A stretch of 64,000 nucleotides of DNA from Scolanthus callimorphus (Eukaryota; Cnidaria; Anthozoa; Actiniaria; Edwardsiidae). The notes beneath the pieces were generated by a model. That model had not been told where the DNA came from and ran no database searches. It was given only the letters and a program-made list of their open reading frames with translations. Numbering within the stretch: position 1 is the stretch's first letter; each line of letters starts with the position of its first letter. Shown one piece after another: positions 13,201 to 24,390 of the stretch. Where the stretch lies: positions 15,207,637 to 15,271,636 of the forward strand of contig CM066914.1 of NCBI GenBank assembly GCA_033964015.1. Direction: 5' to 3'. A program made the translations under genes and the position numbers.

Positions 13201-16200
13201 GGATAGTAAATACCTTTGTCGAGCAAGTTCCATTCCTCTGCTTTTATGTCCTCCTCATTAATATCCTCATTTGAACTGGAGTACCCCTCCTTGTCATCTG
13301 AGCTTAATTCCCCTTCAACAGGTGGATTGTTAGCAACCTCTATTGCATCACATGAACGCTTCATTCCCAACAGAGGATTAGCTTCATAGTATTTTCTCTG
13401 TTCATAGTCATATTTTGGCCGTTTGGCCTCAGGTTCTTTGTCACTAGAACTTTCAGATGTTCTTTTATTGTCATTTAAAGGAGAACTGTGCAATGCAGGA
13501 AGCTGCATTTCCATACAGTTTTTGATCCCTACAGAAGAATTCACAGCAGTAAAGTGTGTATTACTGGCATTTAATGCGCTTTCTGAGTGAATTTGGTGCT
13601 GCGTTGCAGTTACAACATTCCCTGTTCTTGGCGACAGAGGCTTATGTTCTTGCTTATTAAAAGTATCCATGCAAGCATTAACCATATAGGTATTGTCATT
13701 TAACTTGCTGGATGCCTCTGGAATTGTACATGTAACCAGATTTGATATACCTGTGGCAGTGGGTGTATGGTTTTGCTGGCATGTCACAACTGTGTATTCC
13801 TGACCTAAGGGTTGCTGATTGACAGTGCTAACTATCTGGAATGCTGTAGGACCATTGACATTTCCAGATAATCTACCAGTCTCTGTTGCAGCACTGCTTG
13901 GAGTAGTTGATATCACTGGGCTACCAACATTCCCAGAACTTGGAACCAACACATGACTAGTGACTCTTGGAACTTCCATTGAAATAGTAGAGGTCTGAGT
14001 TTGACTGCTCACAGGGAATGTTGACTGAGATGTGACGGAACCACTTCCAACCTGAACATTGGCTGAAGTTATATGATTAGACAATATTATTTGTGGCTTC
14101 AGTGGAGATGGTTGATTACAAGTCACTTCACCAGAATTTACAATGACTTGGGATGAATTAGATGAATTCCGCCCCTTCTGAATTTGTGCCTTTGAAGTAT
14201 CTGATGATGCATTTGCAGGCTTTGCAGAGTTATTTGAGGTAGTAGCAACCACAGAAGGAGCTGCCATAGCAGTGCCATGTGAATTACCAGACAGTGCACT
14301 CATTTGCATCATCCGATATGTGAACTGCAGGTTAGGAACCATACCATGAGGTGTGAATGAGTTATAAGCACTAGCAAGATGTGCTAGGGTCTGTGCGAAT
14401 CTTGGCCCTGACCCTCCTGATGCAGGTGCAATAGGTACAAATGAGTCATATGCTGCTGCCACAGCTGGGTTTTGTACATTGTGTGCTTGCATCATAGCGA
14501 GAGGCATTACTGTAGTAGCAGCAGCACTAGTGGTGGTTGACGTTGATGATGACGTACTATTTGTTGTTGGCATCACTATACTTAACATGTAGGGATTGGG
14601 GTAATTCAGCTGACTTGCAGGAGTAATTGTCGGTACACCAGCAAAAGATGCTTTGGTTGGCTGTGCAATAAATGCCATGGTATTTCCCACCATGCCAGTT
14701 CCTGGTAACATTGTTCCTGCTGAGAGCTGGTAAGTCATAGCTCCCTTATACTGACTCATGTCAAAATTCTGGACATTTAGAGGCAAGACTTGACCTCCTG
14801 CTGTGTACATAGCTGGCATTTGTACATTCACTTTCCCTGGGCCTTGAGCCGATTGAGTGCTAAACGTGGGTACTGTCTTGGGAGCTGTTGGCACTTGTGA
14901 ACTTGACGGTGTGTTACCATTACTGGTTAGAGTACTAGTGGTAACTGGTTGCACCTGGGAGCCCTGTGTTGTTAGAGAGGCAGCAACATTATAAGGGCCT
15001 TGACCAGTGAGTACAGTAGGCTTAGCAGTGACATACATCATGCCAGGAGGGGCTTGAAGCTTCTGAGCAGATACTGAAAGGTGCAGGTACTGTAATGGGA
15101 GCAGACATAGTAGTGACTGGACTACTTATTATGCCACTTGCTGGTGTTATAGCCTCACCTGCCGTCATCACAACAGACTGTTGATGGTGTGGTCTCACAC
15201 TGCTGCTAGCCACAACCTGTGTCTGGGTTGCATGCTTTGCAGACTGTTGGTGGTTACTGAGCTGACTCAATGGAACCCACACCTGAGTTGTCATGGCTGC
15301 AGGTTTGGTAGGTGGTTTAGTGGGTTGGACATTCTGTATTGGGGCAGCCACTGTAACGACACTTGTCAGAGGTGACTGATAGGCCATGGTAGTGACTGTA
15401 GCTGCAGCAGGTTGTCTTGAAGCTCCACCTGTTAAGGTTGCTGCCGAGCTAGCAGGCCAACTGCTTGATACTTTTGACGCAAGTTGAACATTAATACCTT
15501 GAAGACCTACTTGCATAGCAACAGGTGTTGGCATCTGGATAGCAGGATTGGGAAAGCTAAGGCTGCCCTCTGAAGCTCTGCCTTTCTGGCTTTTAGGCCT
15601 CTGGGTGCTGCCTTTGGTCGAGGTTTTGCTCTTGATTTAGGGAGAGCTTTAGGTTTCACCATGGTCGTAGTATTAGCTGTTATAGGTGTCATCTGTGGTC
15701 TTGGGGCTACCATTACAGGTTGAGCTTGAGGATGACTGACAACCAGTGGTTTGCTGGTAGCGACTATTGTTGATATGGTATCAGCAGTAGAAGCCCTAGC
15801 GATAGATGATGGCATGGTAGTGGCAGCTACACCTGTCACACTGGACATAGTTACCATGGTAACCATGCTTGAAGCAGGCACAGATTTACTGGCAACACCC
15901 ACTTGAGCAACACTGGTTACAGGCTGCGATAGTTTGGTTCCAACCACTGTGATAGTAGCTTGGGGTTAACCTGAACAGATGTTTGAACTGGACTTTGTAC
16001 TGAGGTACTTTGTGCTGCCTTTAACTTCCCAGCAGTAAGCAGTGAAACTGGTGGAAGCTGACTTGTGGGCTGTAATGGCCCTCTGTTTGGTCCTGGGTTG
16101 AAAAATTTAGAACTGCTAACAATACTAGCAAAACTTGGTAAAGGACCTTGATTGGAGCCCCCCAAATTAGTAGGTACATTTTGCACTGGGCTACTAGTTG

Positions 16201-18710
16201 TAATAGGTGGACTTGGGACATCTGTTAATGAGCTTGGAGATGGCTGTCTGGGGCGACTTACAGTCACTCTCTTGGGCTTGGTCACCTCAGTTTTGCTGCG
16301 TGACTGACTGCTCCCTAACAATATGGAATAATATAAACAATTACTGGTTGTCAACACTGCCATAAAGATATATCCAGTTCCAGTATATTTATGTATTGTT
16401 TTTATGTCGAAAATAAACTTGTAAGTTCCCTTATAAAACTGATCTTTGAAAGTGTAAAGAAAATATATTGTTTTTAGTGCAACTGCTCACTTAGTAAATT
16501 TGTAAACAAAGCTGCCACATTAAAGCTGCCTCAGGTAACATGCAACACAATGTATCCAAAACATCAAGTGGGTTTTTTGCACGTCAATCAAACCATGTGA
16601 ACCAATTAGATCCTTCTTCAAGTTTTGCCTAGTGCAGTGAATTGGTTTCTGTCACGACATGTCTCGCAAGCGAAGCCAAACAAATGCACTGGGCAAGGAT
16701 CTGATTGGTTCACACAAACACTGTATTTACCTTTGGAGCCTCCGCCAGATGCAGCCTTTGCCTTTCCTGGTGCCTGTTTCGATTTTGAAGTCTTCTTTGC
16801 TGCCTGCTCCTGAAATGCACTTTTGTCTTCATTCACTGAGAGTTCTTTACATAGTTTACATGTTGTTATTTGCTGCTCAATTAACATCTGGGTCTTATAC
16901 CTGCTTGGCACCCTCTTGTCAAAGTTGAATATCTTGTGGACATAAAGAGGGCACTCCAGTCCACACTTACAAGTTCCATCTTTCTTTAGGTATTCTATTA
17001 CTTGGTCAAGAGACCTTAGTTGACCATTACTTGGGCTGAGAACAGACAAAATAAACAACATAAGAAAAAATGCTTGGCAGGGGAATAACGTTCCTGACTT
17101 GGTACTGCAAAACAGTTTGGGCCTACCATAGTTGCCACTCTCAATAAAATTAGAATAGTAAAACTTTTAAAACATTTTGGGATACTTTCACATAGCCTGC
17201 TTGCAGGCGGTACTGGGTGTATTTATCACGGAAAACCTGATCTATTTACTGATCGTGTGCCATCTTGGAATTTGAGGCGAGCAGTCCCAGGGGCAAGCAC
17301 AAAAATCGGGCCTCTCCCCCTTTCCCCGATTTTTGCGCTCGCCCCCGGGACTGCCCAACTTAAAATTCCAAGATGGATTACCCTAGACTTTCCCAAAGTC
17401 CGCTGTTCCTCTTTTTTTTTTAATTGGCTTATTTTGTACAACGGACTTTTCTCGCTCGCTTCCCGCCAGTTTTTACCGACCTAAATTTAGGTCGGGGGTG
17501 TGTTGGAGGTGTGTCTGATAAACATCCAATCCGAGTGAGAGAAAGTTTGACGTCACATTTTATGCCATCGTCGTTCATTCGCGCGATTTGAAACGGAAAA
17601 TATTTTTTGCACAAACAAACATCCTCTGTTGGGCAAAAAACATCTTTTAGGTATCAAACGCTGCGCTTCAAAGTCTTTCCACTTGTAGATCTATTCTGAT
17701 GAATTTTCGTAAGCATTTCTTAAGATAAATTTTCCAAAACTAGCATTATAACACGACGAAATCATGCAACAAAAGTCTTGATTCTTAGTTGTTGACAAAA
17801 TTCACGGCGCGCACTGCTGACGAAGATCGCGCCACTTTGAGCGCGTGCTGTTCTGCATTCGTTTTTCGCGGCAAAAATATGCAAATTAAAATCGAAAGCG
17901 TGCAAGCGAAACAAGTCGTACTCTCCCGCGCTCCACCGGGCCGTGTTCTTTTTTCACTTTGTTATTAGGAAAAACATAGAGTACGACTTGGGGCAAGTCT
18001 AGGATTACCCATACAAACCCTGTACGTTTTGCTTGAAATACCAGAGGGGCCTCTTTGGTAAATTCCCACTGGGGGTAACAATAATTTCTGGAATTACACA
18101 TTTCAAGCACTGAAGCACCATATTTTTCAAAGAAATATTAAATAAAATGAAATAATATAATCATTATATGTTTTAAAAGATGCAAGGACTGATCCTGTAA
18201 TCGGGGTTTGCATGTGGCTCAATCACATAATAATTAACTGCTCGTGATTTCTCAAGATATAACTGAAACAATGGCAATAAAAATCAAATAAATAAAGGAG
18301 ATAGACAAAGAACTCCCTGTAGACTGAAAATCACAGGAAACATTCTTAAATAGGACCTCCAGTTATAGCTTACGGAAATCGTGTGTGCGAGTCGACTGCT
18401 TTCGTTTCACGACACCGCACGCTTCGGTCAATTTTTGACTGTTTTCCGACAACTTTTGTCGGTCAAACATACGTGACTATAAACAGTTTTAAATAAGCGG
18501 AAGTTTTCCGTAGACAATTAAGTTACGGCTTTGCGGCGATAGATTTCGGAAGAAGCACGCAAAACGATTCATTTGTAGTCAAGAGAAGCGAGAATTATAC
18601 CTGATATACACTACAAATCCGTTATCCAAGATTCGATTCCATCCTTTTGGAATCTCCACAGACTTTGCTGCATTAGGCTGCTCACTTCCACTGGTTTTGC
18701 CTTGGATCAT
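10255..18710 (-). CDS. MBD5/6-like protein with MBD and PWWP domains
   Basis: Minus-strand exons: 18601-18710 (ATG at 18710), 16731-17035, 13214-16314, 12417-12503, 11892-12103, 11375-11490, 10480-10543 and a tentative last exon 10255-10314. About 1,350 residues. The MBD (residues about 18-90) is split across exons 1 and 2: IPKGWNRILDNGFVVYISPS joins LRSLDQVIEYLKKDGTCKCG and LECPLYVHKIFNFD, the diagnostic MBD5/6 form. The PWWP (about 1235-1305) has FEIGDVVWAQARGLPSWPGQ joined to RWVMWYGDHTFSQVE. A C-terminal helix, LEQAINEALGELEM, resembles the end of MBD5. The 3.1-kb middle exon encodes Ser/Thr/Ala/Gln-rich low-complexity sequence with a basic patch. In vertebrates MBD5/6 bind the PR-DUB (BAP1-ASXL) complex in chromatin rather than methyl-CpG. 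The large exon changes frame at about 15917-15966, 15510-15580 and 15022-15080. Confidence 0.88.
10608..10980. repeat. 32-bp minisatellite, about 11-12 copies
   Basis: The unit is close to TCAACATGAAGTCGATGAGG followed by AGTGTCATGCCA. Copies differ by a few substitutions (GTCGAT/GTTGAT/GTAGAT; CATGCC/CTCGCC). The array is in the MBD5/6-like intron between exons 10480-10543 and 11375-11490, with its left end about 65 bases from the 10543 acceptor. Without unique spacers it is not a CRISPR array. Confidence 0.9.
11220..11349. mobile_element. Family II MITE (TAGAGCGGATTTCACATGAC)
   Basis: The left end TAGAGCGGATTTCACATGAC plus TGTCG is inverted at the right (CGACAGTCATGTGAAAACTA then CTCTTA). 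The interior has GTAATTACTTTG-type blocks, also inverted. It lies in an MBD5/6-like intron. Other copies: 41443, 43053 and 53284. Confidence 0.8.
12777..12921. mobile_element. Foldback element with GATACCACTACTACCAGAAT ends
   Basis: About 27-base terminal inverted repeats: GATACCACTACTACCAGAAT near 12779 and ATTCTGGTAGTAGTGGTATC near 12897. It is in the MBD5/6-like intron upstream of exon 12417-12503. No ORF. Confidence 0.75.
13018..13170. mobile_element. Foldback element beside the MBD5/6-like exon 3 donor
   Basis: CAAATCGAAATATGGCAGCA near 13022 is inverted as TGCTGCCATATTTCGATTG near 13150, with a second inner pair (ATTACTAGCC/GGCTAGTAA). Its end lies about 44 bases past the donor of exon 13214-16314. 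Confidence 0.75.
15022..15966 (-). other. Three frame changes inside the large MBD5/6-like exon
   Basis: Four open frames overlap end to end by 20-31 bases across this stretch (15917-16314, 15507-15947, 15022-15534, 13214-15041). Each continues the same Ser/Thr/Pro/Ala/Val-rich composition. The first two changes each need one extra base and the third needs one base fewer. The net correction of +1 is exactly what makes the phase of exon 13214-16314 fit the following exon. The overlaps leave no room for introns. Sequencing or assembly error is the simplest reading; a real frameshifted allele is the alternative. Confidence 0.75.
17262..17384. mobile_element. Foldback element with CCATCTTGGAATTT ends
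   Basis: CATCTTGGAATTTGAGGCGA and an inner GCAGTCCCAGGGGC, then CAAAAATCGGG, are mirrored by CCCGATTTTTG, GCCCCCGGGACTGC and AAAATTCCAAGATGG. The arms span almost the whole 120 bases. It is in the first MBD5/6-like intron. Confidence 0.75.
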
Positions 18711-18719
18711 GGTAATCCA

Positions 18720-19560
18720 TGAAAGTCCTCAGACATCAAGGACGTTTTCTGTAACGCAATGGCTGCAAATCACCAACAACGTGGCGAGCTGTTAAACAAT
18801 ACCTCACGGCTAAAAAGAGTACCGTCTGATCTGCCCAACACGCCACACAGATTTCCAGAGTTTCACGTCATTCTGTCGGGCTTTTAGCCCATTAGCCCAA
18901 TTTTCTTCGACTGAAACCTAAAGATAATTATATACTGAATCGTGTGTAAATCTTCAGTGCAATATCTTGGCTTGATTTGATCAGAAATCTTGGAATTCTA
19001 AGTCAGTCGGGGTTTCGCCAAGTATAAAAACGCCGCCATTTTGGATTCGAGCTATGACAGTTGTGCTTCTGCGCATAAAGACCGCTGTACAAACATGGTC
19101 GTCGTGGACTCATTAATGAATTTAAAACACGTGGGGCAAGAACCGAAAGATAAATTTGGTGTAGAGCAAGCGCAAATTTTAATTCAGTAACACCGTAAAA
19201 TTCGCGAAAATAGGCCCATGGCCCTATATTTTTCAAAGGAACTATTGGGGGCCGGGCGGTAAATCGAGATGATGGTCGGCGCCCCTACCCGGAAGCCTGT
19301 GCAAGGTGCGTTATGGAAAATTATAGACTTGGAAAATTCCCCGGGGCAAAGCAAATTTCAACCACTTGAGTTCGACTCGGTGGCAAGTCTAAAACTGGGA
19401 GATGCTCGAGGGGATGTACAGCGCTGCTTTTTCCCTGCCGTTAAAAATCCCCTGACAAAAGAGGGATGAGCCGTTTGGCCAGAGCTCCCGCAGAGGCGCA
19501 ATTCGAGCATGACTGGCCCTCACTTCTCACAAAGCCTTGGATCTAGACATCTTCCCGAAA
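18720..19560. other. Upstream region of the MBD5/6-like gene
   Basis: This stretch precedes the minus-strand ATG at 18710 and should hold its promoter and 5' UTR. I see no TATA box at a convincing position and no other gene. Confidence 0.35.
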
Positions 19561-19561
19561 A

Positions 19562-19786
19562 TAGCATTCTCTTACCCAGAGCTCCCCGGCTCGTCTCCTC
19601 GCGGGCGAGGCTCTGGTGACAGCCACTGACGCATGCGCGAGTTTTGATACAGAGCCGTTGAAAGATCTTTCTGCGCATGCACCAACGTTCAAAACCAGCC
19701 AATCAGCAAACGTCCTCAAATGGATGTCACCAGAGCCTCCCCTGCGAGGTGAGAACGAGCCGGGGAGCTCTGGGTACGAGAATGCG
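19562..19786. mobile_element. Family I foldback element, full-length copy
   Basis: Left: CATTCTCTTACCCAGAGCTC then GGCGAGGCTCTGGTGACAGC. Right: GTCACCAGAGCCTCCCCTGC then GGGGAGCTCTGGGTACGAGA. The interior has GCATGCGC and CCAATCAGC. Compared with the copy at 26272 it lies in the opposite orientation. Confidence 0.8.
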
Positions 19787-20031
19787 AAAATAGCAACTTT
19801 CTATTTGCGCATGCGCATAAAGATTTCAGGATTTGACGAGCATCTTAAAGTCGAGGAGACCATGTGCTCTCCCTACTAGTGTCTCTATGGGCCTTTATCA
19901 CACGGCAGATTCATCTTTTGGATAAATCTTTTGTTCTTGCATGTGCAGCCTCATATGACTGGCGAGCTTCCACGGGGAAAACAAAGGATTTTTATCCAAG
20001 ATGGCTGTCGATGATAAAGGCCCCATTCCCG

Positions 20032-20076
20032 TACCCAGAGCTCCCCAGACGAGGAGCTCTGGGTTCGAGAATGTAA
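20032..20076. mobile_element. Family I element reduced to its two ends
   Basis: GTACCCAGAGCTCCCCAGAC is followed directly by GAGGAGCTCTGGGTTCGAGA, so only the inverted termini remain with no interior. Confidence 0.65.
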
Positions 20077-20320
20077 AGGCCCATGACGCGGTGCTGTTTT
20101 GTGATCCACTTTGCCTAGATTTTGTCTCGACAACCAGATTTAATTTTGTATTGTTCTATGGCTACGTCGTCTCTATGTGCCCGTAGCAATCTGACTGGCT
20201 CACACAACACCACGGGAGAACATAAGATAAAAAAAAAGCTTTATAGCATTTTTGAGAAGCAAGATCTCATTTCTATTGAAGTTTAACCCGGGTAATAATT
20301 CCCTTACAATTTCATTAACA

Positions 20321-20386
20321 GGGGCGGATCTAGGGGAGGGGTTGTGGGGATTATAACCACTCCAACTTAGTGCTGCAACCCCCCCC

Positions 20387-20419
<33 letters not shown>

Positions 20420-20443
20420 TGAAAAAATCCTGGATCCGCCCCT
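20321..20443. mobile_element. GGGGCGGATC-ended foldback element with very long C-run
   Basis: Ends GGGGCGGATCTAGG and CCTGGATCCGCCCC are inverted. The interior matches the copy at 30735-30879 (CCAACTTAGTGCTGCAACCC), but the short C-run there has grown here to two long blocks split by a T. Confidence 0.75.
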
Positions 20444-20529
20444 GATAAGTAACGCATGCATCCGTGTCAAGGATCTGTCACGCATGTAAGTAGTTCAGAT
20501 ATCATAGACACAAATGTGCACAGTTGATA

Positions 20530-20812
20530 AAATAGAGGCTCTGCCGGGGACAGCCACTGACGCATGCGGTACGGATTTGGCACAGAGCCGTTGAGGGAAA
20601 GGACTTTCTCCGCCGCGCATGTCGCAACGTTCAAAATCGGTAAATCAGCGAAGGTCTTCAACGGCTGTCACAGAGCCTCCCTTGCGAGGTGGTGATGAGC
20701 TGGGGAGCCCTCATCCTCGCGCGCCAGGGTCCTTTTCCTCTGTCCCCTCCTGGGGGGAGGTGAGGGAAGGACACTGGCGCGCGAGGATGGGAGCCCTGGG
20801 TAAGAGAATGGG
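20530..20812. mobile_element. Family I element carrying a nested small element
   Basis: GAGGCTCTGCCGGGGACAGC at the left and CACAGAGCCTCCCTTGCGAG with a split GGGGAGC...CTGGGTAAGAG at the right are family I sequence. A 78-bp element at 20712-20789 interrupts the right end. Confidence 0.75.
20712..20789. mobile_element. 78-bp hAT-like MITE with 8-bp target duplication
   Basis: Perfect 16-base inverted termini CATCCTCGCGCGCCAG and CTGGCGCGCGAGGATG. The flanks are an exact 8-base direct repeat GGAGCCCT (20704-20711 and 20790-20797). Eight-base duplications and termini starting CA fit the hAT superfamily. Removing the insert and one duplicate restores the family I terminus. Confidence 0.85.
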
Positions 20813-20877
20813 GCGAAACATTATCGCGGGTCTGCGTAAGAGGCTAACGAATCAATGCAACGATTCCACCATAATTA

Positions 20878-23053
20878 TCACACCGCAAGATAATGATAGG
20901 TGTCTCGTTTTCGCCTGAAGAACCTTAATTTTCTATACACCCGAGCGTGTGGTCTTGCAGCACAGCGGCGAGCGCCGAAGACATATAACTTCTCAGAGCG
21001 CATACTCAATCCGACCGCTGACGAGCCAAAACTGCTGTCGCTGAGGACGAGAAAATCGCACTCGGCCAATATAAAATGATCTACAAGCATCCCGATGATG
21101 CCTCGAGTATATGTTCTAGTGTTGTTATTTACTGAAACATTGAAACCCCTGTTTGCGCAGTACAGCGTCTTGTTGAATGGAGTAATTAGGCGGCACAATG
21201 CGGGTCCCGTACCAGTATGATTACAAGAAAGAGAATAATTTAATCCAGACGAATTGCGCAGAATGTCAAGATGAAGTATTGGCAGGCTAGTTGCAAATAT
21301 TTTCCCAGGAAACCTATTCTTGGCGTAGCGTTTCACCATTGAATTGTCTGTAGCGAGAAACCATGCCGCCGCCTGAAGAAACTTTGTCTTTTTGAAAACA
21401 GTTTTCTCTACCATTTTCGCACATGTGAAAAAACCCTCGAGTCGCGTTCTATTTAAGACATTATAAGATCTATCGTTAGCTGATGCGTAAAAGTCAAATT
21501 GGTCATCGCCTGTTCGAACGTGAAGCCCGATGACGGGTCCTCCTGCCCTGCGGAACTTGCGCATATAGAAATTAAAATGCCGTAGAACTGCCTGAGATTT
21601 GGAGAACAGAAAATCAAAGGCACAGCCGATAAGTGAATAGTCAGGTATAGGTGAAAGCAAAGGAGTGATCTCTAATTCCTTCGCGCGTTTCATGAGATAA
21701 GGATTCTTAGAAATCCCACCCTCTGCAAAATACCAGATTGTGTTTACAGTTTCCACGGGGTATTTCAAATAGCGCTTGAAATCCGTAGAAGTGAACCATG
21801 TGTGGAAATAGCTTCTGTTCTGTATGACCCAGCCCTCCATCTGCCTCAACTCAGCCCCGGCTGTCCCCCAGAAGTGCTGCCTCGATGTCATTCCAGTACA
21901 AATGTCAGTGATTTCCGATTGGTTCCATTGGATTCTGTTGGGAAGAAGGTAGTTTTCTATTGGCTCGGGTGCTGTCCAATCGATGAGAAATGCGCGATCT
22001 GTTAGAACTGCCAGATAAAAAAGTGAAACTACCGCCCGCAGTCTATTGCCATATCCACAGCAACCCCAGCGACTGCCAGGGCACGAGTAGGCCAGATACT
22101 TCTGATCTCTTTTGCGCTGTAACATCTCTTTGTGTAGGTTTGCATACCTGTCTAACCACTTCCTCCCACAAATATCATCGTAACGAGGCTTAGAATTATG
22201 AAACCCAGAAGCAGCTTTTCCGGCTTTCGACTTTGGCGCAGCTTTAGTTTTTCGGAGTGCATTTGCTTTCGTTTTAAGTGCTCGATCCGTTTTAGAAGGC
22301 ACATGAATAGTTCTGTTTTTTGGCGAAACCTTCTTTCGTCTGTGCCTGTTGCGTATCGTCCATTTTGTTGATTTAGTTGTATGGAAGGGCTTTCTCTGGT
22401 CACAATAGGAATCCTTTGGTCGGCCGCCTTTATTGCTGTTGTCATGAAATTATCTGTAAATGATGAAAAAGATAATCAGAGAGAAACGTGGGACAACGTA
22501 GATACTTCCAAAAACCCCATTTGGCCGCACCTAAATTAGGTGTACAGAAAAAGCATCAGAGTGTAGAACTAATGTTATAAAATATACATAACAGACATAA
22601 GGGATGTGCACGAGTGCTATGGACCTGTCATACGCTCATTTTACGAAATAAAGTTCATAGATCTTTGTTGGATTGCTAATTTGCCCTAGAGCGTTTGTTT
22701 TAGCAACTTTCCTGCAGAGTTTTCGCACTGCCCACAAATAATAAAAAAACAGTTCAGGTGACAACGCACACAACGTAGTTTACCGGACTTTTGGCTTGTA
22801 AGAGAAATGAGAAAATGCGATTAGTGATGAGGAGGTCACTCGATCACACTATTAAACGAACGCAAAAGATGCAAGCATCAACACACAGTACCATAAGTCC
22901 AGGGCATTATACGTGCAGTAGGAATACGAGAAAGGCCTTACCTGTCGCTTGTTGTGGTATTCTCCACAAGTCCATGGCATTATAGGTGATGAGTAGGACC
23001 ATGATGACGAATAACACTATCGGACCGGTCCTGGCCAAGGGCGAGACGGACAT
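20878..23053 (-). CDS. Type II membrane fucosyltransferase-like glycosyltransferase
   Basis: Two minus-strand exons: 22942-23053 (ATG at 23053) and 20878-22453 (TGA at 20878). Exon 1 encodes a short N-terminus and one signal-anchor segment (IVLFVIMVLLITYNAM), typical of Golgi glycosyltransferases. Exon 2 has a basic stem and a catalytic region with GCCGYGNRLRAVVSLFYLAV, LTDRAFLIDW, GPVIGLHVRTGDDQ and VLSDSSFGSSAVGLS. These resemble the GDP-fucose-binding motifs of the FUT8/NodZ/plant FUT1/POFUT superfamily; the exact family is not certain. N-x-S/T sites are frequent. The frame from exon 1 (donor phase 1) into 22453 stops at 22152, while the catalytic frame opens near 22448. Either one base is missing near 22440 or a weak acceptor near 22425 is used. 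Expected role: fucose transfer to glycans in the Golgi lumen. Confidence 0.65.
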
Positions 23054-24303
23054 GGCGGCTCTCAAGTTCAAGTTCAAGAAGCTAATTCAAATAAACAGTC
23101 GCATAGAGCCGTACGCATTGGCGACGAGAGTGGTCTAAAGAATTGAACAGTGTACTTCTATTAGTATCAATAGAAAGGTTGGGCAATAGCTTCCTATACA
23201 GAGGTTTCTCTTTCTGTCTTTTATCATCTCTCAAAGTTGTGTGCGTCTCTGGTATTTCGCGTGGTTGTTTTTGTACTCAAGAGAAAACAACTCTGCTATA
23301 ATGCCATAAAAGACTGCCACAAAGAAACCCCTGCGTGCAGGGTAGGCACTAGCAAAGCGGCTGTGTTTAGTTGTTGTATTATGGGAAGCTGAATGTTATA
23401 AACATCATGCGCTATTGGATTTCTATTCTGGCCACTTTGTAAGTAAATTGACACAAGCCAGGAGCACAAGCCAATCAGGTGTATTAGAATGGTCTCAGGA
23501 AATAACCTGATATTGCGCAAAATTCTGTCGATGTTCGAATTCTCGCCCTTTCAAAAAAATGTAAGAACGTGCTGTTGGCCGCTCGGAATCTCGGAATTGA
23601 TTAGTTTCTAACTTTATAAAGGAATTGGGCTCAGATTCGATGTACAAAATTTCGCGTTGGGATTCTAAAACAAAGTGTTCGCGTGTTCGAAAAGTTTGAA
23701 TTCGAAATTTGACAGCTTCGTCTCCTCTTCCTGCTGTTTCAAAACTTTTGCACCAACACGCGGGTCTATAATGCTTACCTGTCTATTGTCGTTTGCAATG
23801 CTTTTAACCCTTGCTAACTCCGAATTCAAACAGCTAGTAGATATGAAAGACTAATCGCAATTAAGTAAGCGACATTTCGGCTTGCCTTGTCATTTCAAAA
23901 GACTGCTAGAATGGGCCAAATGCCGCAGTATACCAAAAGGGGGCGCTATTAATTTTCAAACCGTTCACCCTTGCAGTGTCAACAACAAAATTGCAAATGC
24001 ATAACTGAACTCTAGACATAAGTAAACATTACGACAAATGACGTCACAAGGAATGGTCTCTATGGTCAACATTTACTTAAATTTATTCTGATGCAAATAC
24101 CGTCCAACTGCGGCGAAAATTCAGTCGTAGACGTGGGCGACAAAATGGAATAGCAAGGGGATGGTTTTGCCAAGGGGGGAGGGGAGCAGTCTATTATGAA
24201 TATGAGAGAATAAAAATGAAAATAACCAAAATTGTTGGAAAAGGAATAAGAATTACATGATTGAGAAAAAATTGTTGGAATAAGATGAACATTTTGGAAA
24301 ATT
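23054..24303. other. Upstream region of the fucosyltransferase-like gene
   Basis: It precedes the minus-strand ATG at 23053. Only short unsupported ORFs are seen, with no domain, RNA gene or TE ORF. Confidence 0.35.
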
Positions 24304-24390
24304 TAGCCTGCGAAAGCCGTCACCACTTAGCGCTCGTCGAAAGAGACTCTCGCTAAGAGAGCGCTAAGTGGCGTCGGCTTTCGCAGGCTA
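24304..24390. mobile_element. Foldback element with TAGCCTGCGAAAGCCG ends
   Basis: An 87-base near-perfect hairpin: TAGCCTGCGAAAGCCGTCAC...GCGCTC against GAGCGCTAAGTGGCGTCGGC then TTTCGCAGGCTA, with two mismatches in arms of about 32 bases. Confidence 0.85.

Noticed and set aside
15945..15968. 24-base GT-AG micro-intron to explain the first MBD frame change
   Set aside because: Its length is a multiple of three, so removing it does not change the frame.
16618..16712. GCCTAGTGCAGT...GGGCAAGGATCTGATTGG block, also near 24720-24810, as a tRNA-derived SINE
   Set aside because: The two blocks are related repeats, but I could not identify A and B boxes or a tail well enough to call a SINE.
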